23,560 nt of DNA from Intoshia linei (Eukaryota; Orthonectida; Rhopaluridae): positions 1 through 23,560 of the forward strand of contig LWCA01000559.1 of assembly GCA_001642005.1 (NCBI GenBank). The letters run 5' to 3'. The number at the start of each line of letters is the position of its first letter. Positions within the stretch are counted from its first letter, which is position 1. The notes under the pieces are model-generated. The model did not search any database and was not told the origin of the DNA. It worked only from the letters and a program-made list of their open reading frames with translations. The position numbers were made by a program, and so were the translations under genes. This document shows positions 1-10,400 of this stretch, in pieces.

Positions 1-669
1 TTAATTGTTATGGAAATAATTATTACTATGAAATTTACTATACAAAATAAATTAGATTTTGCTCATTATTCATATCTTGAAGTGCTTTGCTTCAGGGTTT
101 TTTTTAATCCTTTTTATATTATTTTTTGATAATTGTGTATCATTCAACCCCATCTTCCACGTATGACATGGCACTTTTGTATTTTCGTAAAAAAAGTGAA
201 AAAATTCACACCCCTAATGTTTACATTATAATATACACATTATATATATTATATATATTATACACACAATAACAAAACTAGTTATTTTTTTGGTATTAAT
301 CAACAACTGAATTATTTCAATTTAAAATTAAATAAATATTAATGTAATATTTAGAAACATATGCACCAAAAAATGCCAATATGGGATTTGTTGAGAGTAA
401 AATTATTTGATTTTTTATTTTGATATATTTATTGTAAAACTGGTAAAAGTTGGATTCATTATGTGCACTACTCAAATGTTAATTAGAATTTCTGTTTTTG
501 TTGTATAAACCATACATTTTTAAAATGTTTATATTTAAATTTGCATATCGACGTATTTCATAGACGTGAAAATGAAATGTTATATATTTGAATTATCACA
601 TTTCCAAAAATTTTACAAGTCTTTGTAAGAAGCTAATAATTTGTATGATAATGATATTTTTAACCTTAA
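1..669. other. AT-rich non-coding flank
   Basis: I see no convincing gene here. The stretch is AT-rich with a TA/CA-rich microsatellite-like patch around 232-270. Missing 5' exons of the SERAC1-like gene might lie here or left of the window, but I found no exon with supporting homology. Confidence 0.5.
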
Positions 670-885
670 CCCTTTCACTGTCTGTGTATTCTATACTATA
701 AACAGCAATTTCACTTCACACGTCTGTGTATTCTATGATATACACAGCATAATTTGAAAAACTTTAATTTTTTTATTTTCATACATTTTCACATAGATAA
801 TTTAAAAATAATACATGTTTAAATTAAAACATAAATTTTAGACGTGTGGTGATGCATCATAAAATAGTATTAGACAGTGAAAGGG
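670..885. mobile_element. piggyBac-type MITE, 216 bp
   Basis: The two ends are perfect 14-bp inverted repeats, CCCTTTCACTGTCT at 670-683 and its reverse complement at 872-885. They are flanked directly by TTAA on both sides (666-669 and 886-889), the target-site duplication typical of piggyBac transposons. A subterminal direct repeat, TCTGTGTATTCTAT, occurs at 681-694 and 723-736, and an inner inverted pair CACACGTC / GACGTGTG lies at 717-724 and 841-848. There is no coding capacity, so it must have been mobilised in trans. It sits just upstream of the first visible SERAC1-like exon, probably in an intron or the promoter region. Confidence 0.88.
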
Positions 886-960
886 TTAAAAACTATTTTT
901 CAACTTTAAAGATATAACGCACTAAAATTTTATTTAAATTGTTGATAACATTATTTAGGA

Positions 961-3900
961 ATGTTTGATTCCTTAAATTATAAAAAAACATCCGTAAAAG
1001 TCACATTATTAAATTGGACTAAATCTCCTTCTCAATTGTCGCGAAAATTTGCAATATCAGCAATAAGCCGATACAAACATTGGACAGGTATTTTATATGT
1101 GATTTATAAAGTTTACCAAAAATTTATAAATTAGATGCTGATTTCCACACTATTTCTCATTCTATTGATTTTGGTACAGAGGTAGCCTTATCTCGCTGTC
1201 CAAATATAAATAATAAATTGTTTCTGAACGTTAAAACTTCACTAAACAAAAATTTCAATTCTTTAAATTGCTTGGTACTACACCTTACAAACGTTTTACT
1301 AAAATTTCAAGAATGTGGTTGCAAATTGAACGAAAATGATATTTATCATTTTCAAAATATTATTAAACAGTATGGTGAACTTGATCAGAATTCTCATGAA
1401 CTTTTTTCAAAGCAAAATAAAGGATATTCAGATATCATTTACAAGAAATTTGAATACTTGAACAAACTGTATAGTTCGGTATGTTTAATGGACATTTTCC
1501 ATTTTTAACATTTATTTTTAATAGTACAAAACAAATGAGGATAAAACTGTCAATATTGTTGAAATTTTAGAATGGATCGAAACTGTTTGCCAGGAAGAGT
1601 CCAAGGCATCATCTTTATTGAATACAGAGTTTATTAAAGATTTATTGGCAATTTCTTCTATTTACGAAGATGGTAAATTTGAAACGAAAGATAAAGTCAT
1701 TGGACTCATATCTACCATTATAGCAAACTTGTCGTCTTATAGAAACTCTTATAGTGTTTTTGAAAATTGTAGAGGTATATTATATATTTAGCAGAGCCGT
1801 ATTAAGCCACTTCGTGGATTTGGGTTAAAGCAAAGGGTCGGAGGCTTTTTAAAGTTTTATTAAATTATTAGTTATATTACATATTTAGTTAAATTATTTC
1901 AAGCGAAGCAATAAATAAATTATGATCTTTTTTTATAAGACAGGGCATACTGTTAATAAAAATATAAATAAATATTAATTGCTAAAGATATTATGTAGGT
2001 TTCTAGTAACTTTTATGTCTTTTTTAAAAACTTAATTAATTGATGAACAAAGTTTACTTTTTTATTTGAAAATATGCACCATGTAGTCATAAAAAGATAT
2101 GATATTATCAAAACTGATATCATTCTAAATTGACATTAAGGAGGAGAGTGCATTCAAACAAGGTTGAGCTAAGCAATTTCGAAGTTCATTCTTAACTATT
2201 TTTAGTTTAGAAAAAGTTCTTTCACCTTTGCAATTTAGAACCATCATTGAAAGAAACATTCTCATGCAGATTTCAATATTAGGAAATATTATTCCAATTT
2301 ATCACCTTTTACAACTTTATACATATCAAAAATGTTATTGCTTGTTTTTTCCCAATCAAAATAATGTTTAAATTGTTGACATTCTATTACTAAATTATTT
2401 TTTTCCAAATCTTTGCTATAAGCTGCTGTAAGATTATCACATTAAATTGAATAGTTACCAGAACTTTGATTCTTTAAACTATTTTCTTTCTAGCTCTTTG
2501 AATTCCCACACTTCAAAATTTATAAACTGTTTTTTAAGATATAAATTTAAAGTATTTTTTAATAAATTGTGGCCCCTTTTTAGATATAAATGTAAAATAC
2601 TTTTATTAATTTGGGATTTTTTTTATTGCCCATATATAACCCATGTCTTAAAACGGCTCTGCATTTTAGGTTATTTTTAAATTTATTTTAAATTTAAAGA
2701 TTTAATGACGAAACTAAGAAAATGGCAAAGAAATGACTGTATACAAATTTCTATGAATGCAAAAAAAACTATCATCAATCTAGACAATTTAGAGTGTTGT
2801 GTGTATCCACCAAAGATTGTTTTATTTTATCCTTACCACCATTTGTAATATTTGAAATATTGTATATAATTGTGCTTAGCGATTATGACTTTGATATTAT
2901 ATTTGTCCATGGGATCAATGGAAATCCGTATAAAACCTGGAGATGTACATTAGATGGAAATAAATTAGTATCTAACGGTAATAAAAGATGGACTTCTAAT
3001 TGGCCATTGGTTTTTCGGTGTGGATTGTACATTTATGTTGGTTATTTAGGATTTACTAACGAAAGATATCCCAAACTGTCGAATTATTTCCTTTAGAATG
3101 GACAACCCGTTAATGCCGAGAAATGATTATACGGATAAGGAAGAAAAGTTTAAATGCATCTTTTTTAAATTATTCATTTTTAGAACTTTTATTGGTAAAA
3201 GTAAGTTAATTTTACCTGAATTAAAAAAAATTGGAATTGGAAAAAAACCAATTATTTGGATTGGACATTCTTTGGGTGGTATTTGATGATATATGTAGAC
3301 TATACTTTTACATAGGTATTCAAATAAAACACATTTTACTTATGGCTAGTAATGATGAAAGGTATTCTGATATATTTTATAACACTAAAGGTATTGCTTT
3401 TTGTGCTACGCCTCATAATGGTTCATCGTGGGCAAAAACTGGACGTGCTTTACGTGTACCATGCAGTGATGAGATTGTTCAACTGTCTGATAGTACTATG
3501 CACATATTTTTTTAAATTATTGATATTTTTAGGTGAAAAATTGGGTAAATTACAGTCAGATTTCATGACTCTAGTAAATGATCGTAAGAATATAAAATTG
3601 CTCAATATGATGGAAAACAAAAAAACCAAACACTTTATGAATATGATCAATTTCTTGGTTGTACCTCCGAAAGAATCAGGTTTAAATGTTTAAATATATT
3701 ATAATTGTATTACATTACGTATTGTACATTATGTTGAACCAAAATCCCGTTAAAGTCGGAGACGTTGCTTGGCCTTATACTAATTTTTTCTTTGAAACAT
3801 ATTTGTTTTTTGTTTGTTAACGGGTAGAAAGGGTCTCAGGATTAGAGACGAAAATAAAATTCTACCCGGAAATCAAAATAGCCTTCTTAAAAATTTACAA

Positions 3901-5946
3901 ACCATGCAAAATCCCATATAATCTTAGCACCTCTCCATAGGCTGAACTGAATAGATTTAATGTGACATAAAATAGTTGTGATATTAAAAAATTAAAGATT
4001 TTTTAAATGCTCAATTTGGTAATTATAATAATAGAATTTACCAACATTGCAAAGCATTGTATGTTGTATGTAATTATAAATTATACTTTTATATCAAACG
4101 TGAATTTTACATGATGAAGCTTTACACGATTTATTAAAATATACAAATATCTTTAATTTATCACCACAAACGAAGCGGGAATTTAAATTTTTGTAATAAA
4201 AAATTAATAAAAACACAAAAATAAACTTAAATTTAACTATTTTTGTTAATTACATAATTGAGCAACGCACATTCGATAATGGGCCATTTTCAAATATAGT
4301 CATCGGATTGTCATTTTTTTTAATTTACATCTAATCTATCTGGTATGTTTTCGAATTATTTAAAAAAATTTAAATTTGACACCGTAATTAAAGTCATTGA
4401 CTCCTCAAAGCACTATGCATGCAATGTACCTTAGGGTGTCACATTTTTTCGAAAATTTTAGAATTAATTGGGCCATTAGCACCAAAAGTGTGTATTTTTA
4501 AACTAGAAAAACTAATTCGCAATCAAAAACATTTAACGCTATAATTTAGCAGATATGACTATTTATAACATAGTAATTTTATATCACATTTTGATGGGAA
4601 ATTTGAATATTATATTTGTTTCGAAATTATTGTGAGGGTTCCCAATACAATTTTAATTACCATATTTCAAGAGCTTCGTTATGTAATATTTTTATAATTT
4701 TTTCGTAATTCTATCTTATTTAAACAAACTATCCTCTATTTTATATTATAATAAAAATAGAACCCTTTCGAAAATTGAGGCCACTAAATTCTGGGTCAAC
4801 CGTTTAAATTTATCATAAAATCTTAAAAGATATAACTATTTTAATAAACCCTTTGTAAAGAAGTTTCGTTGTACCAATTTATAGAAAAATATTTTGTTGT
4901 ACCCAAACTCAAAGAAAAATTATGTGTCCAATCGCACATAAAAACGTCCATGACCATTGGTCATGTATGAATGCTTAATTTTAATAAGTTATGGCATTTA
5001 TTGTATTGGTTTATATTATTCAAATAAATATCTTTAACATTTGTTACGATAGTTAAAATATTTGTTAAAATAGGGAATAGTTTGTTTAAATAAGATGGAA
5101 TTACGAAAAAAATATTATAATAACGAAACACTTGAAATATGTAATTTAAAATGATATTGGGCAACCCTTACAATAATTTGGTAACAGATATAATATTCAA
5201 ATTTTTCTTCAAAGTGTGGTTTGAAATTACTCTTATAAATGGTCATATCTGCTAAATTATATGCAATTCATATTATGCATTGAATAAAATTTAAATAATA
5301 TAAATACCCAGAATTCGATAAATCAAATCGTTAATAAAATCCAAAAAATTGAGCTAGAAACAAATTTAAAAAATAAACTGTATAACTAAACGTGGAAAAC
5401 AATATTATAAAGTCGGTACCACGTTTAAAAGCCCAAACGCAATTTCCGTTAAAATACAGTTCAGTTTTAATTTCTCCATAATTTATTTAATATATTTAAA
5501 ATGACAAACGCAACTCGAATAGATAGCGTTATGTTTTTGATTGCGAATTAGTTTTTCTATTATAAAAATATACACTTTTAGTGCTAATTGCCCTTGATTC
5601 TTTGATGTGTGTGAAACCCTAATGTACTTGTTTTAAAAGTTTTTTTTCAGTGTGTCACTAAAGCAGTTACAAACGTTTTAGTTTAACTTAAAGTGGTAAT
5701 TGCACAAGGCCGCATCTGACCCGTAATTGGACCAGTCTGATTTATCTGCATTCAAATCATTTAGTTGTATTAACATATTTTAATTTAGATATCGGCGTAA
5801 GTAATGTAATTATCGACAGTGATCATAATAATATTGTAAAACCAAGAGATGTTAATAGTAAAAGTTATAAAGAAATTTTAAATTTTATTAACGAATCCAT
5901 CCATCAAAATAAATTATACGAATTAATCGAAACCTTTGATAATTGA
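961..5946 (+). CDS. SERAC1: SERAC1-like alpha/beta hydrolase (10 exons, N-terminus missing)
   Basis: Exons: 961-1087, 1135-1478, 1525-1774, 2700-2844, 2880-3009, 3050-3147, 3184-3278, 3316-3492, 3533-3679, 5789-5946; all junctions are GT-AG and phases agree, giving 556 residues. The first half is helical, like the armadillo-like region of SERAC1. The lipase half starts with DIIFVHGINGNPYKTWR (about residues 293-310), then RIISF, then the nucleophile motif IIWIGHSLGG (Ser near 394), then GIAFCATPHNGSS, and a conserved tail with a likely catalytic His in DSDHNN (near 517). In animals SERAC1 acts at mitochondria-ER contacts and is linked to phosphatidylglycerol remodelling and cholesterol trafficking. 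Vertebrate SERAC1 is about 650 residues, so roughly 100 N-terminal residues, including the membrane segment, are absent. An acceptor AG at 957-958 suggests that the ATG at 961 is internal to an exon and that earlier exons exist. Introns 3 and 9 carry transposons. Confidence 0.9.
1791..2662 (-). mobile_element. Decayed hAT transposon in SERAC1 intron 3
   Basis: The ends are inverted repeats: GCAGAGCCGTATTAAG at 1791-1806 and the reverse complement of GCAGAGCCGTTTTAAG at 2647-2662. Flanking 8-mers ATATTTAG and CATTTTAG agree in only 5 of 8 positions, so a target duplication is doubtful. The minus strand encodes pieces of a hAT transposase (see the pseudogene at 2050-2440). The element fills nearly all of the intron between exons ending at 1774 and starting at 2700. 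A dispensable ATG reading frame on the plus strand at 2447-2680 is just element sequence. Confidence 0.75.
2050..2440 (-). pseudogene. hAT transposase C-terminal (dimerisation) remnant
   Basis: On the minus strand, about 2295 down to 2095 reads FPNIEICMRMFLSMMV, then CKGERTFSKLK and a NELRN...LNALSSLMSI segment. This is the hAT C-terminal dimerisation region of ZMYM1-like transposases (GERSFSKLK and LNALSLL in active relatives). It then hits an in-frame TAG where a Glu codon is expected and resumes as NDISFDNII, so the stop is a decay mutation. Upstream, at about 2425-2310, KDLE...ECQQFKHYFDW is in another frame, showing a frameshift. It is non-functional. Confidence 0.78.
3680..5788. other. 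SERAC1 last intron (2.1 kb), repeat-filled
   Basis: Donor GT follows exon 9 at 3679 and acceptor TTTAATTTAG precedes exon 10 at 5789. The middle is the fold-back element at about 4427-5630. The 3680-4420 stretch shows no gene or recognised element. The split is phase 1 (G|AT) and rejoins a conserved C-terminus, so the intron is real despite being 20-50 times longer than most introns in this gene. Confidence 0.75.
4427..5630. mobile_element. Fold-back / long-TIR DNA element
   Basis: Two long arms are inverted copies of each other. The left arm at 4427-4750 (containing AAAACTAATTCGCAATC and ATAATTTAGCAGATATGAC) pairs with the right arm at 5045-5630 read in reverse. The outer tips are CCTTAGGGTGTCAC after TA and, on the other strand, CATTAGGGTTTCACAC, also next to TA. 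This would fit a Tc1/mariner-type TA target, but that is inference. The right arm holds 264 bp (5261-5524) with no counterpart in the left arm. There is no transposase. The arms are diverged, so the copy is old. Confidence 0.75.
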
Positions 5947-6700
5947 TTTTATATATATATTTATAAAAATTGTATTATACATTAAATTGATTTTTTAAAT
6001 GTTCTGTTTTTTTTTCGTCATAGGTAATTATTAATTAAGATATTAAAGAAAATTCAAAATCGAATAGCACTGAATTACATTTTACAGTGAACTACTTCCT
6101 TTCGCTAGTCTTTAAAATTCTAGACGAATAATGGATATAGTTTATTTATACATATATTTATATAGTTGGACCTATTTTATTGAGAACTTGAAAATTTTTT
6201 TGGTATATATCACTAGAAATACATTTACCTATCGTTTAATACTGAAATCGGTAATTTAGCTATATTTTGACAGTTTTTTAGTGTGTCAATTCTCTACTTC
6301 TCCATATGTTTACATTTTTTCTATACAACTGTAATACAATAAATATAATGCTATTGTTAGCAAAGTTTATTTTTTTAAGTTTTTTTTAAAATGTTTATAT
6401 TATGATCAGGGGAACCTTATTTCTAAGATATGAAAGCACTTTTCGATTTATTTTCAAAAATGATTGGCGAATAATCTAGTATTTGCATGAAAATAGTAAG
6501 AATTAATGTGCTCTCAACATTTTTAAGGCTATAACTCAAAAAAAATTTGCCTAAAATTCCATGGTCCACCTTAAAAAAACCTTAAAATATCTACTTTTAT
6601 TAACAGTAAAATGCTTTATTTAAATTTATACTAGTTAGTGACTGCCTTGGTGTTGGTGTTTGTTGCACAATGAATTGTAATCAATTTCTATTAGTTTATT
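5947..6700. other. Intergenic, no gene seen
   Basis: This is the gap between the SERAC1 stop codon and a hAT fragment. It is AT-rich with short runs of T and no convincing open frame, RNA gene or repeat that I can pair with another part of the window. The polyadenylation site of SERAC1 presumably lies in the first 100 bp. Confidence 0.4.
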
Positions 6701-6706
6701 CAATCT

Positions 6707-6985
6707 TCATCGCATTATTCCTCGCATTATTCCTCGGTTGTTCACATCCAATTCTGACCTCTTCTTACTAAAAATATCGACCAGTGCGGAAAATCCAGCT
6801 TGTACAAGCCATGTTGTAGGAAAAGCAATAATGCTTGGTTGAACATAATCAAACACTATTGGATTTGATTCTTGAATTCCCATAAATCCAAATACACCTT
6901 CCTTTTCTATTCGTCTTACTAATTTCAAATCTTCTTTTAAGTCCCAGAGTTTTTTAGTTATTCAGGACTGATTTCATCATCTGTT
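6707..6985 (-). pseudogene. hAT transposase fragment (ZBED/ZMYM-like C-terminus)
   Basis: The minus strand reads ITKKLWDLKEDL, then GFMGIQESNP, then AFPTTWLVQAGFSALVDIF and SKKRSELDVNNRG. This is the C-terminal signature of hAT transposases related to ZBED/SCAND3 proteins (typically PSTWLVE.GFSAV...KKRN.LD...RGDLR). An in-frame stop lies just upstream of ITKK, and no catalytic domain is present, so it is a remnant. A likely element end follows at 7118-7145. Confidence 0.75.
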
Positions 6986-7117
6986 CAAAGTTTTGAAGAT
7001 CTGTAAACCATAATTCAAAATTTATATTTCAGATTCATTATGCATTTATAGATTTTGTTTTGGTTAGAAATTTTATGGTTTATTTTATACACTAATTTTT
7101 TTTTTTAATGTTGAAAA

Positions 7118-7145
7118 TTTTCTGTGGCCCACGTTGAGAACCCCT
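7118..7145 (-). repeat. Probable hAT terminal sequence
   Basis: Read on the minus strand this is CAGGGGTTCTCAACGTGGGC followed by CACAGAAAAT, which looks like the common hAT terminal sequence CAGnGGTTCTCAA. It is about 160 bp outside the transposase fragment at 6707-6985. A possible partner, CAGGGGAACC at about 6406, matches in only the first six bases, and I could not find an 8-bp target duplication. Confidence 0.5.
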
Positions 7146-7469
7146 GCTCTAAACTGACCATAATTATAGTTGGTAATTTAACGGTATGCTTATGAAATTT
7201 ATCTTTAAATAAAACCTAAAATAATAAATTCATTTTATGATTGACATCCTTGTGAAGCACTGTTCTTATATAGATTGAAAAAAATGGTTATGATTTGTTT
7301 ATTTGTATAAAAGCAGTTTTAATTTTAGACTTTCGTGACAAATTTCTCAATATCTGCAGTATTATTTTATTGTTATTTTCTGTCTGTATTTTTATTTATG
7401 TTGCTATATAATACCTATATATCTATTATATATAAAACAGTAATATACTTGACTAACATATTAAAAGAA

Positions 7470-10400
7470 ATGACAGAATTAGATGGTGATTTTAAACAAC
7501 TTTTAAAGAGGTTTGAAGAGGTGAGTTTTAAATACATGTAAAAATACAATGTAAATTTATCTAGAAATCAACAAAAAAAGAAAAATTTAATATATACTTG
7601 TGGAATTTTGGTGATTATGAAAAAGTAAAGAAATCAGTGAAAAAAGAAAAATTTAATATACTAGAAGAACCGAGTCTGTTTGCTAAACATGATGAAAGAA
7701 TGACTAAAGTTGGGAAAATAGACATGTCTAAGATCAGATTGAAATCTTTTAAAATAAGTTCTTATGGGCAAAAACTGGATAAACTTGGTTTAGATCCATT
7801 TACAACCAGTGATGAAACGTTTTCCGATACAAGTCAATTTGGTAAAGCTATAATGAGTAGAGCACATAAAGTTAAGTATCAAGGTCCTCGTGAATCTGAC
7901 GGTTCAGACATACTGCATGATAAATATCAGTTTCTAAATAAAAAGATCTATGATAGACCATCAATACTTCCGAATGACAAGGAAAATTTTGAAATTTACT
8001 GTAAAGATGATATACATCTAAACAATCTGATTCAATTATTAAACAAAGAAATATACGAAAATGGAGAATTTATAAATGAAAAATTTGATGAAGATGGACG
8101 AAATTTACTTAATATCAGTCTGGATTCATGCATCGAAAATAAGAAAAATCTGAAAACTGTAAGGTATTTATTATCAAAGTCACCCATCACGGTATTTAAA
8201 AATGTATTCAATATTACAGTTTCCGGAATAACATCTGAAAAAACATTATTGCATCAACTGGTTATAATGGGAAATTCAGAACTGGTCAACAGCTATTTTA
8301 AACGATGCGCTATGGATAATAAAATGGGTAAAATCAACGATAAATTTGTTGTATATGTTGCACCAGGGCAAAGAGAACGCGAAATGAATGCAATGCATTT
8401 AGCCGCGTTATTTGGGCATACCGAAATTGCTAAAATTCTTGTCAATAATGGATTCAATGTTGACGCCCTAAACGTTAAACAAGATACTCCATTGTTGTGG
8501 GCTGTTAGATTTAACAATATTGAAACGGTAAAATATATAATTAGTCATGATATTATAATTGATGCCGCCAACGATAAGGGTTCAACTGCTCTGCATTGGG
8601 CTGTAAGGTATGGGTATATTGATTGTGTTAAATTATTGATATCGAAGGGGGCAAAAGTGAATAAAAAACGTAAGACTGGAATTGCTTCGACTCTTTCCAT
8701 GTCGGCTTCGATGAATTACCCAGAAATTTTAGATGTATTATTGGCAGCCGGAGGTGATGTTAATACTCAAATTGCTGGAAATCTAACGCCTCTTCACATG
8801 GCTAGTACTTATGGAAATCAAGAATGTATTTCCATTTTATTGAAGTATAAAGTAGACGTGAACGCTATTGATGCAAGAGGAAATAATGCTCTTAATTTAG
8901 CTTTAGAAAACAATGAGTTGCAATGCGCAATTTTATTGCTAAAGAATGGAATAAATATTAATCGGGTGAATAAGAAGGGAGATTCTATTTGGGATACTGC
9001 ATTACACTCAAATACTCTTGATATATTGGAATTATTACACAAATGGTGGCGGTACAACATAAAAATTGGTGAAGTTAACTTTTCACAAATTAGTCCATTA
9101 ATGCTGGCTGCCAAATATAACTATCCTGAAAAAGCTCAATATGTATTAAATTGGGATATCATCGAATATGTAGGGAAAATGGATAAATTTGGTAATACAT
9201 GGTTGCATATTGCAACGGAAAAGGGCTACATAAATTTTTTGGAGAAATTTTCAATCCATATTAAAAACATTAAGCCAAATTTCGAGAGGAATACGTTACT
9301 GCATGTTGCATGTGAACATGGCCACAGTGAAATTGTGAAAATTTTAATAAAGAACGATAATAAAAATAATAAAGAACAAAATGTATTATTCGAAATGCCT
9401 ATGCATGTTATAGCACGTTCTAAAGTAGACCCATTATCAAAATACACATGCATGGAGCTGGTATTGAATTCGATAGTCAAAACCGATTCATGGAATACCG
9501 TCCACGGTGTAAATGGCCACGGAGACACAGTTCTTAATGTAACCATACAAGAAGGAGCATTCAATTTATTGGACCTGTTTACAGAAATTGACTATAAAAT
9601 AAAAAATCATAAAGGAAATGCTAGTATTCATTTAGCTACCCTATCGGACATGGCTACATTTCAGAAATATATAGATATTTTTGTTGTTACAAAATCAGAC
9701 AAGATAAATGTAAATTTGACCAACAGTGAAGGGAATAGCCCACTACATCTCATAGTAAAATATGGATTTACTGAAAAATTGGATTATTTATATGAAAAAT
9801 GTTCATCTTTAATTGACATTGGCACCACAAATAAATATGGAAAAAATGTCTTTCATATTCTCATCGATTCCTATGTAAAAAGCAAAGAAAATGAAATGAC
9901 TGAATATGGAAACGTGGAGAAAATTCGTTTAAAATATTTAATTAAAAATAAAACTAAAAACAGTGAAACAGTTAATGAAACTTCTCCCGATGTTTATTTG
10001 GTCATATTTTATAAACTAATAGATTATTGCATCAAATGGTTCCGTTACTATGATTCAAATCCTCACATAGAGGAATTGAACCTTTCAATAGCTAGAAATA
10101 TCTTTATGTATAAAACTAGAAATGATGGTGAAATATTTAAACACGAAAGAAGACAAACGATCAGTTCGAAACTATGGGGGTTCCCCAAAAATACTGTAGA
10201 TGTGGTCGTTCGATGTGAAGTTGTCAAGTTTCTTTTCGAAAATATATACGAGGATAACGGTTACAATGTGTTTCAATACGCTATATATCAAGGCTGCTTA
10301 ACAATAATGGAAGCGATAATGGGATTAGATACCATATATTGCATTAAACCTACAAGTAAAATGCAGAGCTCTAGAATTGACGAAAATTGTGATCAATTTC

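Noticed and set aside
2447-2680. Plus-strand frame of 77 codons
   Set aside because: It lies within the hAT remnant on the opposite strand from its transposase and ends in the terminal repeat.
4961-5164. Minus-strand frame of 67 codons
   Set aside because: It is in the arm and centre of the fold-back element in a SERAC1 intron, without a conserved motif.
7335-7469. Upstream in-frame extension of the TRP channel
   Set aside because: The frame opens with GTG, is hydrophobic from AT-richness, and shows no family similarity; ATG 7470 starts a charged N-terminus.
8293-9564. Three minus-strand frames under the ankyrin region
   Set aside because: They are antisense shadows of the TRP exon 2, whose ankyrin motifs are unmistakable.
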